64,000 bases of DNA, from positions 211,194-275,193 of the forward strand of contig NZ_SSNH01000004.1 in assembly GCF_005877005.1 (NCBI RefSeq). The letters run 5' to 3'. The notes under the pieces are model-generated. The model worked only from the letters and a program-made list of their open reading frames with translations, was not told where the DNA came from and did not search any database. Every line of letters starts with the position of its first letter. Positions within the stretch are counted from its first letter, which is position 1. The stretch comes from Sinomonas susongensis (GTDB lineage: Bacteria > Actinomycetota > Actinomycetes > Actinomycetales > Micrococcaceae). Of this stretch, positions 52,548 through 61,539 are shown one piece after another. A program made the position numbers and the translations under genes.

Positions 52548-53906
52548 ATGTCGATCAGCATTTCTGCAGCAGGGGTATCCCGGCGCGCGGCGCTGGGGAG
52601 CTTCCTCGGCAGCGTCGTGGAGTACTACGACTTCTTCATCTACGGGACCGCGGCGGCGCTCGTGTTCAACCACGTGTTCTTCCCGTCCGTTGGCGGGGCA
52701 TCCGGCACGCTGGCAGCGGTGGCGACCTTCGGCGTGGGCTACATCGCGCGCCCCGTCGGCTCGGTCATCCTCGGGCACTTCGGGGACCGCCTCGGGCGCC
52801 GGCGCCTGCTGCTGTTCACCGTGGTGCTCATGGGCGGGTCCACCTTCCTCATCGGGCTCCTGCCCGGCTACAGCACGCTCGGAACCGGGGCCCCGATCCT
52901 GCTGGTGCTCCTGCGGCTGTGCCAGGGGCTCTCCGCCGCAGGCGAGCAGGCCGGGGCCAACTCCCTGACCCTCGAGCACGCGCCGGGGAAGAAGCGTGCG
53001 CTGTACACGAGCTGGACCATGTCCGGGACGCAGTTCGGCATCCTCCTGGGCACCCTGGTCTTCATCCCGATCAGCGCCCTGCCCAACGAAGCGCTCCTGG
53101 GCTGGGGATGGCGCGTGCCGTTCCTCCTCAGCGCCCTGTTCGTCGCCGTCGTCTACTTCGTGCGCCGCAGCGTGCCGGAGCCGGAGATCTTTGTCGAGAC
53201 CAAGGCGGCAGAAGGGGTCGAGAAGTACCCCATCGTGCCCCTGCTGAAGAACCACTGGCGCAACATGGTCCGGGTCGTCCTGTGCAGCATCCTCGCGGTA
53301 GTGGGAAGCGTGACCGGCATCTTCGGGCTCGCGTACGCGACCGGCACCGCCGGCGTTCCCGCGGCCGCTATGCTCTGGGCCGGTGTCGTGTCGAACCTTG
53401 TCGGCATCATCGTCATGCCCCTGTGGGCCATCCTGTCGGACCGCGTCGGGCGCAAGCCGATCTTCGTCGGGGGCATGGCAGCCGCAGCCGTGCTGATCTT
53501 CCCCTACTTCTACTTCATCGGCACGGGAAACGTCGCCCTCGTCTTCCTCGGAGGCATCCTGCTCTCGGTCTGCGGCGGCGCCGCCGGCGCCCTGCAGCCC
53601 GCCTTCTACACGGAGATGTTCGACACCAAGGTCAGATTCTCCGGCGTCGCCATCTCTACCCAGCTCGGCGTGCTCCTGGGCGGCTTCGCCCCCACCATCG
53701 GATACGCACTCCTCCAGCCAGGACGCACCGGCTGGATCCCCGTGGCCGTCTTCACCGCAGTGTGCTGCCTCGTCTCGGCCGGATCGGCCCTCAGCGCCCG
53801 CGAAACCCGAGGCCTCACGCTGCGCGAGCTCGGAAAGCCGGCCTCTTCTGCGACGACGACCTTGGCTGCTGCCGCAGAGGAACTGGACAGTCTGGAAGCT
53901 TCCTGA
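52548..53906 (+). CDS. MHS-family MFS transporter (ShiA/QsuA-like, 452 aa)
   Basis: Twelve membrane helices. The metabolite:H+ symporter signatures are SFLGSVVEYYDFFIYGTAAA, YIARPVGSVILGHFGDRLGR and the loop LRLCQGLSAAGEQAGANSLT, with WGWRVPFLLSALFVAVVYFV next. A second half-repeat motif is ILSDRVGRKPIFVGGM. Family members carry shikimate, proline/betaine or aromatic acids. Beside a LysR gene, aroQ and a quinate/shikimate dehydrogenase, shikimate or quinate uptake is the best guess. AAGGGA precedes the ATG. Confidence 0.9.
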   Translation: MSISISAAGVSRRAALGSFLGSVVEYYDFFIYGTAAALVFNHVFFPSVGGASGTLAAVATFGVGYIARPVGSVILGHFGDRLGRRRLLLFTVVLMGGSTFLIGLLPGYSTLGTGAPILLVLLRLCQGLSAAGEQAGANSLTLEHAPGKKRALYTSWTMSGTQFGILLGTLVFIPISALPNEALLGWGWRVPFLLSALFVAVVYFVRRSVPEPEIFVETKAAEGVEKYPIVPLLKNHWRNMVRVVLCSILAVVGSVTGIFGLAYATGTAGVPAAAMLWAGVVSNLVGIIVMPLWAILSDRVGRKPIFVGGMAAAAVLIFPYFYFIGTGNVALVFLGGILLSVCGGAAGALQPAFYTEMFDTKVRFSGVAISTQLGVLLGGFAPTIGYALLQPGRTGWIPVAVFTAVCCLVSAGSALSARETRGLTLRELGKPASSATTTLAAAAEELDSLEAS

Positions 53907-54120
53907 CGGAATCCCCCTGACGTGGGGACCGGGGGCGGGCTGGGGGCCGCGTGAGCGATCCTGGTCTGCCCCCGAATGCCCGTCAATGGCGACACCCGTC
54001 TGTCGCCTCCAAGCCAAGCGTCGCGATTCGAACGCCGCCGGCACCCCTTTTTCTGGCACAGCCGGACCCGACCCCCCAGTTGTACCCTCGAATCCTGCCG
54101 CGTGGCCGGCATTTCCGCGC

Positions 54121-55011
54121 CTACGGTCGGGGTGGGAGCACCCTCCGGGCCAGTTCCAGCACGTTGGAGAGCGCAGGGGTGACGTCCTCAGCCCTCCAGA
54201 CGATGCTGATCTCAGTCGGGGCACTGTCCGTTATAGGCAAGAGCCTCAAATGCCCTGGCACGGTTGTCAGGGCCGAGTTGACACCGAAGCCGATCCCGAT
54301 CCCGGAGGCAACGAGAGGCAGGACGCTGAGCCCGTCCCTGACCTCGACGACTCCCCGTGGCTGGTACCCGGCCCGTTCGCACTCCTCCTCCACGAGACGG
54401 CGGAGCGTGCGCCCGGGCGCCGGCCGGAGCAGGATGAAAGACTCCTCCCGAAGCTGCCCCATGGAGACGCCGGGCCCGTCTGCCAGCGGGTGGTCACGGG
54501 GGAGGAGGACGCCGAGGTGCACGGTCGAGAGAGTGTGCCAGGCCAGGCCCTTCCCCGTCACCGGACCGCCCAGGAGCCCGAAGTCCAGCTCACCGTCCTC
54601 GAGGAGGCGAAGGATCTCCGCGTTCGTCCTGGACTCGTCGACCTCGAGTTCGAGATGCGGATGCTCCTGGCTAACGAGCCTGATCAGGTCCACGAGGGCG
54701 TCGGGGGCGAAGCCGGCGTTGTACCCGACGCGGAGGTGGCCGAACTCACCGGTGCCGGCATTGCGGGCCTTCTGGACGGCAGTGCCGAGCCCGGCCAGGA
54801 CCTCTCTGCACGGCCCCAGGAAGGCGGCCCCGGCGTCGGTCAGCCGAACCGAGCGCCTGTCGCGGTTGAACAGCTTGGTCCCGACCGCCTTCTCCAGGCT
54901 CTGGATCTGCTGGCTCACCGCCGGCTGTGCGAGGTGCAGCCTCCGCGCCGCCCGCCCGAAGTGAAGGTCTTGAGCGACCGCGACGAAAGTCTGCAGCCAG
55001 CTGATCTGCAC
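54121..55011 (-). CDS. LysR-family transcriptional regulator (296 aa)
   Basis: HTH: MQISWLQTFVAVAQDLHFGR, then AARRLHLAQPAVSQQIQSLE. Effector domain: FGHLRVGYNAGFAPDALVDL, LEDGELDFGLLGGPVTGKGL, LPLVASGIGIGFGV. It is a close sibling of the LysR gene at 51490 and of the relic at 49270. Convergent with the transporter gene; its own target may be the decayed region to its right. The 214-base gap 53907-54120 holds no gene. Confidence 0.88.
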   Translation of the reverse strand: MQISWLQTFVAVAQDLHFGRAARRLHLAQPAVSQQIQSLEKAVGTKLFNRDRRSVRLTDAGAAFLGPCREVLAGLGTAVQKARNAGTGEFGHLRVGYNAGFAPDALVDLIRLVSQEHPHLELEVDESRTNAEILRLLEDGELDFGLLGGPVTGKGLAWHTLSTVHLGVLLPRDHPLADGPGVSMGQLREESFILLRPAPGRTLRRLVEEECERAGYQPRGVVEVRDGLSVLPLVASGIGIGFGVNSALTTVPGHLRLLPITDSAPTEISIVWRAEDVTPALSNVLELARRVLPPRP

Positions 55012-55403
55012 ACCCGCCTCCTGTGATCCCGGGCAATGATTGCAAATATGTTATCAGATTCTAGGTTTTTTCATGCGGTCTCGTGTGCGCAGGCTGTTTT
55101 GCGTGAGGGAGAGCACGGAGATCCGGCCGAGGTGCCGGAACCGGCACCTCGCGGCAAGGAGAAATAATGCCGCTCAACCGGGTTGTCCAGAAGATCATCC
55201 AACTGTGCAACCACTGCTCTCGGTCGAGGACATCTTCCTTGGGTCGGGTGGCGCTGTCCGTCAACGGGGCCGATGCCTTAGGATGGCCGGCCGTCTGTGG
55301 TCTTCTGTGGTCTCCGGGCCCCTACCGCGGCACCGGGGCGGCAGGGGGCCCGGGGTGGGAGATCCTCGGATCGGGCCGGTGTTTCCCCTCGTCCCGCCGG
55401 GGC

Positions 55404-55697
55404 GGGCTGGTCTTGGGTGCAGGCCCAGCCTACGTCTGCTTCCTCATCGAGGAGTTCGCGGCCGCCTCGCGAGGCTTGGGCTTCGACGAGGCGACTACGT
55501 CGGAACTCCTGCTCGAGACGTTCTACGGGTCGCTTTCCCTGCTCGAGGCCTCCGTACGCGCACCGTCGGCCCCGCTGACCGAGATCTCAAGTCCGGGCAG
55601 CGCCACGGAACGCGCAATTGCTGCCCTTGAGCAGGCCGCGGTTTCCGGCACGCGGAGCACGCTATGCGGGCGGCCGTCGGCCGGGCAGAGGAGCTGA
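55404..55697 (+). pseudogene. Relic of proC (pyrroline-5-carboxylate reductase C-terminus)
   Basis: The frame reads LGAGPAYVCFLIEEFAAASR, GLGFDEATTSELLLETFYGS, then ISSPGSATERAIAALEQAAV. This is the ProC dimerisation domain (GSGPAYVxxxIEAL ... SPGGTT ... ALE). The N-terminal NADPH-binding domain is absent and the upstream frame is not ProC-like. It looks like a degraded fragment. Confidence 0.6.
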
Positions 55698-55878
55698 GGG
55701 CACGATGACGGGCACACCCGAATCCTGGTCCTTACGCGGCGCTAGCTCTTCCCACGCGCGACGACAACCCTAAGGTGAAGCGGTAGGGGTTTGGAGAAGG
55801 CAGCGAGGGATCTGGGCGGTTCGAGGTCCCCACTGTAAGGAGAGCGATCAAGAGACAGCACTAGACTTTCAATTCTGT

Positions 55879-56385
55879 TCAGATCGGGGGATTCCGGCGA
55901 AGCCCCCGGACATTCTGACGAACGCATTCCGGTGGAACCCCGGCCAAGCCGGCCAAGTGCGCTTCGTTCGTGAATCCCATGCGGTAGGCGTGGCCGATAA
56001 GCACGCCGAGTTGGCCTTCGATGCCGAACTTCGCTCCCACGGCTTCTTGGAGGTCCAGGGCAAGCGTCTGCAGCGTGTGGAGATGCTCGTCGGGGGTGGC
56101 ATCGCTCTGCGGGAGGTCCTCGAAGGATAGGGCAACGCTTCGGATGCGGGGCACGCTCTCGCCAACGGCGGCTGCAACGGTGGAGATGCGCAGGCCATCC
56201 TCGATTGCCTGCGCGATAGCCTCGTTCTTTGCGCCGGTGAGGGTACGGATCCTGACGCGAAGCTGCATGAGCTTCTGCCGGTGGCGAGCCAGCGCGTCGA
56301 GCAGTCTCTCCCGGGATTCCCCGTCCTGCGCGAGCAGCTTCTCCTTCGCGCGGTGCCGATAGCCTCGGGCTGGCGTTTCAGGCAT
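55879..56385 (-). CDS. Hypothetical DNA-binding-like protein (168 aa)
   Basis: Predicted all-helical. The middle section AQAIEDGLRISTVAAAVGES then VPRIRSVALSFEDL looks like a helix-turn-helix of the HTH_AsnC or phage-regulator type, preceded by a basic, coiled-coil-like N-terminus (ERLLDALARHRQKLMQLRVR). The C-terminus LGVLIGHAYRMGFTNEAHL resembles another small HTH. No named family. It follows the TetR gene in the same direction after 6 bases, so it is in the same operon. Confidence 0.6.
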   Translation of the reverse strand: MPETPARGYRHRAKEKLLAQDGESRERLLDALARHRQKLMQLRVRIRTLTGAKNEAIAQAIEDGLRISTVAAAVGESVPRIRSVALSFEDLPQSDATPDEHLHTLQTLALDLQEAVGAKFGIEGQLGVLIGHAYRMGFTNEAHLAGLAGVPPECVRQNVRGLRRNPPI

Positions 56386-56391
56386 GGGGCC

Positions 56392-57051
56392 TTAGCTCCG
56401 AGAAATCTGCCCGCTCTTGCACCAGCCTTCGAGGGCGCCGAGCAGGGTGTCGGTCAGTCGATCCGCTGCGTCCTTCTCCGACAGGCCCACGGTGTTGATC
56501 ACGTCGAGGATTTCTCGGGGGTCGAAGAGGATGTTCCAGAGGAACAGGGCTTCGTCTCCGATGGGCGGGAGCCCTAGCTCGTCAAGCGCCTCGCGCAGGG
56601 GCCGTTCCAGGGCGTCGGCCTGAACGGTGAGGTATTGGGCCCCGCCGCGCAGTCGTGCGAGGTAGCCCTCTGGGGAGCGGGTGTGCACCATCGATCCGCC
56701 GTGCTCGCCCACGAGCTCGACCCAGCGGCGGTCGACGTCGCGGAGGAGCTTGACGCCGGAGCTCTTCTGCTCGTCGCTGAACTCCTTGAGGCGCTCGCCG
56801 ATCCCGTAGCGGTAGGCGGTGAGCACCTCCTCCACGGAGGCGAAGTGCCGGTACGCGGTGGCGGGGGAGATCTCGGCCTCGCGCGCGATGTCGGACATGC
56901 TGACGGACTCCAGGCCGGTGCTCGAGGCGAAAAGGCGTCCGGCTGCCTGGATCAGCTGGCGGCGATTGCGCTTGGTGTCGCTTCGCAAGCGGCGCGTCCT
57001 CTCTGGGGATGTCGGCGCGGGCCTCGCGCCCGCGCCTCCCAGCCTAACCAT
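56392..57051 (-). CDS. TetR-family transcriptional regulator (219 aa)
   Basis: HTH at about residues 28-75: RRQLIQAAGRLFASSTGLES, VSMSDIAREAEISPATAYRH. The ligand domain is all-helical (LDELGLPPIGDEALFLWNIL). It overlaps the small gene at 57044 by 8 bases. Being within an operon with an aminotransferase suggests it senses a related metabolite, but the effector is unknown. Confidence 0.85.
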   Translation of the reverse strand: MVRLGGAGARPAPTSPERTRRLRSDTKRNRRQLIQAAGRLFASSTGLESVSMSDIAREAEISPATAYRHFASVEEVLTAYRYGIGERLKEFSDEQKSSGVKLLRDVDRRWVELVGEHGGSMVHTRSPEGYLARLRGGAQYLTVQADALERPLREALDELGLPPIGDEALFLWNILFDPREILDVINTVGLSEKDAADRLTDTLLGALEGWCKSGQISRS

Positions 57052-57337
57052 CCGCGCGCCCCGTCGCAGGGTAGGCTCCGCCGCCGGCGATCACCGAATA
57101 GATCGTGCCGACAGCCTTGCGGATCTGCCGCGCCTCCTCGGTGCCGGCCTCGCAGTCGATGAGGACGCCGTCGAGCGTTTCGCGGACGCCGAGAACTCCC
57201 GGAACACCGGCTACGAGCTTCCCGAGACGGTGCGCCTGACGGCGAAGGAGGTGGATCGGGCCGCCCAGCATCCTGCACCGAAGCTGCGAGCTGCTTTCGT
57301 CGAGCAGCACCATCGTGGGGAAGACAGACGTGATCAT
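57044..57337 (-). CDS. Hypothetical protein (97 aa) coupled to the aminotransferase
   Basis: MITSVFPTMVLLDESSSQLR, CRMLGGPIHLLRRQAHRLGK, VRETLDGVLIDCEAGTEEAR. Small mixed alpha/beta protein, no family recognised. Start overlaps the aminotransferase stop by four bases (ATGA) and its end overlaps TetR, so the three are translated together. Confidence 0.6.
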   Translation of the reverse strand: MITSVFPTMVLLDESSSQLRCRMLGGPIHLLRRQAHRLGKLVAGVPGVLGVRETLDGVLIDCEAGTEEARQIRKAVGTIYSVIAGGGAYPATGRADG

Positions 57338-58212
57338 CGGCGTGCCAATTCGCTCAGGCCAGCCGCGAGGCGCTCGACTCCGGCGGTGATGTGCTCGGGG
57401 CTCGCGGCGTAGGAGAGGCGCAGATGCTGCTCGCCCGCCGCGCCGAACTCCCCGCCGGGCCGCACGGCGACGCCGAAGGAGCGCAGCTCGGCGGTGAGCT
57501 GGGCGGAGGGGATCTCGAGCTCGTACTTGGGGAAGAGGTAGAAGGCTCCCTCGGGCGGGCGGACGGTGAGCCCGGGGATCTGCGCAAGCGCCGAGTACAT
57601 CAGCTCGCAGCGCTCCTGGTACGAGCGGCGCATCTCCTCGACGTCGTCCCGGCACTGCTCGAGCGCGACGACGGCGGCATGCTGGACGGCGGTGTTGAGC
57701 GAGCCGTTGAAGGTCCCGTGCACCCGGGCGGCGGCGTTCATGATTTCGGGCGGTCCCCAGAGGTAGCCCACGCGCCAGCCGGTCATCGCGTAGCTCTTGG
57801 AGAAGGTCTGGCAGTAGATGGTCCGGTCGCGGAGCCCGGGAAGCTCGAGTGCGGAGGTGAACGGCTCGGTCGTGTAGACGAGCTCGCTGTAGGCCTCGTC
57901 GGACAGGATGAAGGTGTCGCTGCCGGAGACGAACGAGGCAAGCGCCTCGAGTTCTGGCCGGCTGTGCACGATCCCGGTCGGGTTCGAGGGGTTGCAGAAG
58001 ACGAACAGCTTCGCTCCGACGAGCGCCTCGGAGAGCGCCGAGACGTCCCAGTGGAGGTCCTCGGCCAGGGGGACCGGGACAACCGCGCCGCCGGCCATGT
58101 TCACCAGGTCCGCGTAGAGCGAGTAGGTGGGATCGGGGATGACCACGCGGTCGCCGGGGTTGACGACGGCGAGGATCGCCGCGGCGAGCCCGGCGGTCCC
58201 GCCTGGCAGCAA
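57334..58212 (-). pseudogene. Class I aminotransferase, N-terminally truncated (292 aa left)
   Basis: PLP enzyme of the aspartate-aminotransferase fold. It begins in the middle of the cofactor domain (LPGGTAGLAAAILAVVNPGD), keeps NPSNPTGIVHS, the Schiff-base segment CQTFSKSYAMTGWRVGYLWG, and the C-terminal domain (PPEGAFYLFPKYELEIPSAQ; LRLSYAASPEHI). About 95 residues that hold the substrate-binding N-terminus are missing. The sequence before 58203 switches abruptly to a different gene on the other strand. It may still be translated from TTG 58212 but is unlikely to be active. Confidence 0.8.
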
Positions 58213-58373
58213 ATGCGAATGTGGCCGCGCCCATCAACGCAGGCGTGGCAGCGAACATCGGGACAGTGGACAGCACCTCCGTCGCGGATGCCCAGCAGGA
58301 GGCGATCATCAACCAGCACGTCGACGGGGCTGCCACAGCAACCACCCACCAGCAGTCGAACCTCCAGCAGTAG
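58203..58373 (+). pseudogene. C-terminal part of a low-complexity peptide gene
   Basis: From the junction the plus frame reads LAANANVAAPINAGVAANIG, then TVDSTSVADAQQEAIINQHV, DGAATATTHQQSNLQQ, and stops at 58371. The A/N/Q/D-rich pattern with repeats of hydrophobic-polar residues (AAPINAGVAANI; INQHVDGAATAT) resembles secreted small actinobacterial peptides encoded next to M50-like membrane proteins. The start of the gene has been lost. It lies 9 bases before the M50-like gene and probably was its partner. Confidence 0.6.
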
Positions 58374-58382
58374 CGGCCCCCG

Positions 58383-60773
58383 ATGACGGTGCGTCCCGGA
58401 CGTCCGCCCGAGCCTGTCGAACGAGCCTCGGCGACGGGCGTCCAAGAGCATTTCCCCACACGGGCGGACGGCGTCGAACTGATCGGCGAGCTGCAGGGCT
58501 CGGGCTACCGGGACGCGCCCGCGCTCGTGCGGCGCGGCGACGGCCAGACCCTGCAGCTGACGCCGCTGCTCTACAGGGTCCTCTCCGCGGTCGACGGGCA
58601 GAGCAGCGTCTCGCAGATCGCCGAGCGGGTCAGCCATGCGTTCGGCCGGGTCACGGCGGAGAACATCCGCACCCTGATCGATGCCCGGCTGCTTCCGCTG
58701 GGGCTGCTCACTCGTGCTGACGGTTCGCAGCCGGAAGTCCGACGGTCGAACCCCCTGCTGAGCCTGCGTTTCCGCTACACGGTCACCGATGCGGAGAAGA
58801 CTCGGCGTCTGACAGCGCCTTTCGCGGCCCTGTTCCGTCCATGGGTCGTGGCCCCGCTGGTGGCCGCCTTCCTCTTCGTGAGCTGGTGGGTACTGGCTGA
58901 GAAGGGGCTGGCGTCGGCGACCTACCAGGCGTTCGAGAGTCCCGGCCTGCTGCTGCTGGTCGTCGCCGTGACGGTCTTCTCCGCCGGGTTCCACGAATTC
59001 GGCCGTGCTGCTGCGGCACGCTACGGCGGTGCCACCCCTGGGGCGATGGGGGCGGGCCTGTACCTGTTCTGGCCTGCCTTCTACACCGACGTGACCGACT
59101 CGTACCGCCTCGGACGCGGCGGGCGCGTCCGCACCGATCTGGGCGGCCTCTACTTCAACGCGATCGTTACAGTCGTGATAGCCGGGATCTGGTGGGGGAC
59201 CCGGTACGACGCTCTGCTCCTTGTCGTCGTGACCCAGATCCTGCAGATGATCCGCCAGCTGACGCCTCTCGTGCGGTTCGACGGATACCACGTGCTCGCG
59301 GATGTGACAGGGGTCCCCGAACTGTTCCACCGCATCCGTCCCACGCTGCTCGGCCTCCTGCCGTGGCGTTGGGGTCATCCGGAGACCAAGGTCCTCAAGC
59401 CCTGGGCGCGCGTCGTGGTCACCCTCTGGGTCCTGATCGTGGTCCCCCTCCTGCTCGGGAGTCTCGCACTGATGGTCTTGACCCTCCCACGGGTCCTCGC
59501 CACCGCTTGGGCGAGCGTCGTGGTCCGGGAGGCTGCCCTGGCCGCGGCATTGAGCCGTGGCGACCTCGTGGGCGCAGGCGCCCAGGTCGTCATGATCCTC
59601 GCGGCCGCCCTGCCCATCCTCGGCATGGCCCTCATCCTCGTCAGGATGGCCAGCCGCGGCGCGGGCAGCATGTGGCGAAGGACGAAGGGACGGCCGGCCC
59701 GGCGGGCCGCATCCGTGGTCGCCGGCGTCGCAGCCGTTGCCCTGCTCGCAGCCATGTGGTGGCCCAACGGCTCCTCCTATCGCCCTATCCAGCCGTCCGA
59801 GCGCGGCACCATCGCAGATGCCTTTGCGATGACGGCTCCTCGGACGGACCGTCTGGTGCAGGGACAGGAGGGACAGATAGCCGCGATCTGGCCGCAGGGG
59901 GCCGCTCGGCCCACGGCTGACAGACCACAGCTGGCCATGGTTCTCGTGCCCAGGGCGGGACAGACCGCGACAGCACCGGCGTCCGCGCATGCCCAAAGCC
60001 CCGCCCGGGCTCCCGCGCCGGCCTGGGTCTTCCCGTTCAGCAAGCCGGCTCCCCTTGGCGAGGGCGGGAATCAGGCCCTGGCCGTCAACACCAAGGACGG
60101 CTCGGTGGTCTATGACGTTGCATTCGCGCTCGTCTGGGTGAAGGACGGGAACGCGGTCAACACGAACGAAGCGGATGCCTTCGCCAGCTGCCGGGACTGC
60201 GCGGCCGTCGCGGTCGCCTTCCAGGTGGTGCTCGTCGTGGGCCAGGTCCACGCCGTCGTCCCGGAGAACCTGGCAACTGCCGCCAACTACAACTGCACCC
60301 GGTGCCTCGCCTACGCCTTGGCGAACCAGCTCGTCCTGACGTTGGACGGGCCCCTGAGCGCCGCGGGAATGGATCAGCTGGCCCAGCTGTGGGACGAGAT
60401 CGGGAAGTTCCAGGCCGGTATCCAGGGCGTGCCCCTGTCGCAAATCCAGGACCGCCTGAACCAGTACATCTCGCGCATCCAGCAGATCATCGAGCAGGAC
60501 CCCTCTGCGACCCGCCAGACTGCTGGCAGCAGCCCCGCAACCACGCAGGCTGCCACTCCGAGCGTTCCCGCAGGCGCGCCAGCCGGCGACGATGCAACCC
60601 CCGCGCAAAGTGCGCCCGGCACGATCCCGTCGCCGACGGCTCCTGGGCCTGACGTATCCTCGGCCCCTAGCGAAGCCCCTGCCCAGACACTCGCCCCCGC
60701 ACCCGCCCAAGGACCCCAGACTCCAGCCACCACCAACAGCCCCCTCCGCGCACCCACGGTGTACCCCAGCTGA
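58383..60773 (+). CDS. PqqD-like/M50-like membrane protein with altered protease motif (796 aa)
   Basis: The N-terminal domain (about 40-110: ALVRRGDGQTLQLTPLLYRV, LSAVDGQSSVSQIAERVSHA) is a PqqD-like winged helix of the RRE type used to bind peptides. An M50 membrane domain follows with FHEFGRAAAARYGGATPGAM, then GLYLFWPAFYTDVTDSYRLG. The expected HExxH is HEFGR (H204-R208), so one zinc ligand is lost. About ten membrane helices reach residue 460. The external part has two CxxC pairs (SCRDCAAVAVAFQ; NCTRCLAYALANQ), then a helical segment and a Pro/Ala/Thr tail. This is the family called peptide zinc metalloprotease in actinobacteria, with peptide processing or export as the inferred role. 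The RBS is weak. Confidence 0.75.
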   Translation: MTVRPGRPPEPVERASATGVQEHFPTRADGVELIGELQGSGYRDAPALVRRGDGQTLQLTPLLYRVLSAVDGQSSVSQIAERVSHAFGRVTAENIRTLIDARLLPLGLLTRADGSQPEVRRSNPLLSLRFRYTVTDAEKTRRLTAPFAALFRPWVVAPLVAAFLFVSWWVLAEKGLASATYQAFESPGLLLLVVAVTVFSAGFHEFGRAAAARYGGATPGAMGAGLYLFWPAFYTDVTDSYRLGRGGRVRTDLGGLYFNAIVTVVIAGIWWGTRYDALLLVVVTQILQMIRQLTPLVRFDGYHVLADVTGVPELFHRIRPTLLGLLPWRWGHPETKVLKPWARVVVTLWVLIVVPLLLGSLALMVLTLPRVLATAWASVVVREAALAAALSRGDLVGAGAQVVMILAAALPILGMALILVRMASRGAGSMWRRTKGRPARRAASVVAGVAAVALLAAMWWPNGSSYRPIQPSERGTIADAFAMTAPRTDRLVQGQEGQIAAIWPQGAARPTADRPQLAMVLVPRAGQTATAPASAHAQSPARAPAPAWVFPFSKPAPLGEGGNQALAVNTKDGSVVYDVAFALVWVKDGNAVNTNEADAFASCRDCAAVAVAFQVVLVVGQVHAVVPENLATAANYNCTRCLAYALANQLVLTLDGPLSAAGMDQLAQLWDEIGKFQAGIQGVPLSQIQDRLNQYISRIQQIIEQDPSATRQTAGSSPATTQAATPSVPAGAPAGDDATPAQSAPGTIPSPTAPGPDVSSAPSEAPAQTLAPAPAQGPQTPATTNSPLRAPTVYPS

Positions 60774-61539
60774 ACCGCTCCGCCGGGCCGCACGAGCCTC
60801 CGGCTCGGGACCGGGAGATGTTGCCGTCCCGTGCATCTCGACGGCCTTGGAGACGGCCCCCCGTAGTAGACGTCCCTGCTGGTGCCCTCCCAGACAGCAT
60901 TCGCGGCGTGGGGCCCTCAGGTGCGGCGCGGTCTCGGGGCGGCGAACACGCCGGGCAAGCTTCGGAGAGACTCAGAGAGTCGCCTAAGTGGGACGGACCG
61001 CCTGCGGGCCCGTGGCCAAGACCGCGCCTGTGGCCCCAGGGTCCTTCTTGGGGAGAGCTTGACGACGAGGTCCTTCCTCGGTCCGAGGAAGGGAGGGGGC
61101 CCGTCCTGGAATCAGCGGGAACGCCGTCTGGGGGACGTCAGCGGTCAAGGTCAGGCGGAGGGTCGTAGCCGCTCTGCTAGCCCCCACCTTGGACCAGCGC
61201 GTCCAACCGGGACCCGGCGGGTGCCGGCCTGAGCGGGGTGGGCGGCTGCCGCCCTCCGAGCCGTGCGAGATGATGCACAGGGAGCGAGGCTAGCCCGTGC
61301 CCTCCGAGACGGAGGGGGTCAAGGAACCGTAAGACCCCGGACCGCGGGCCGCCGAAGTCTTCCCTAAAGGGCATCGGGGGTGCTTGGTATGGGCGATCCG
61401 GAATGGACGATCCCGCTCGGGCCAGGAGGGTGAGACGGCGAACGGGGGCCAACGAGAAACAAACTCTCAGCACTGATGCCCCTGCTCAAGGCCAGGGGCG
61501 GGCACGCCTGCCAAAGGTCAAGGGACGGGCGGGCAGGAG
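60774..61539. other. Gene-free GC-rich gap
   Basis: Nothing convincing is seen on either strand over about 760 bases. Composition-driven frames exist, without ribosome sites or protein-like patterns. A GAGGAAGGA/TCCTTCCTC inverted pair near 61071-61093 may be a transcription stop. Confidence 0.4.

Noticed and set aside
52257..54224. 655-aa minus-strand frame antisense to the MHS transporter
   Set aside because: Composition and lack of domains show that it is the antisense of a membrane protein gene.
58101..60836. 911-aa minus-strand frame antisense to the M50-like protein
   Set aside because: Repetitive Asp/Gly/Arg composition typical of the antisense of hydrophobic coding sequence; only its far end overlaps the truncated aminotransferase region.
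61177..61473. 98-aa minus-strand frame in the 61-kb gap
   Set aside because: No ribosome site, low-complexity Pro/Arg/Leu composition and no family pattern.
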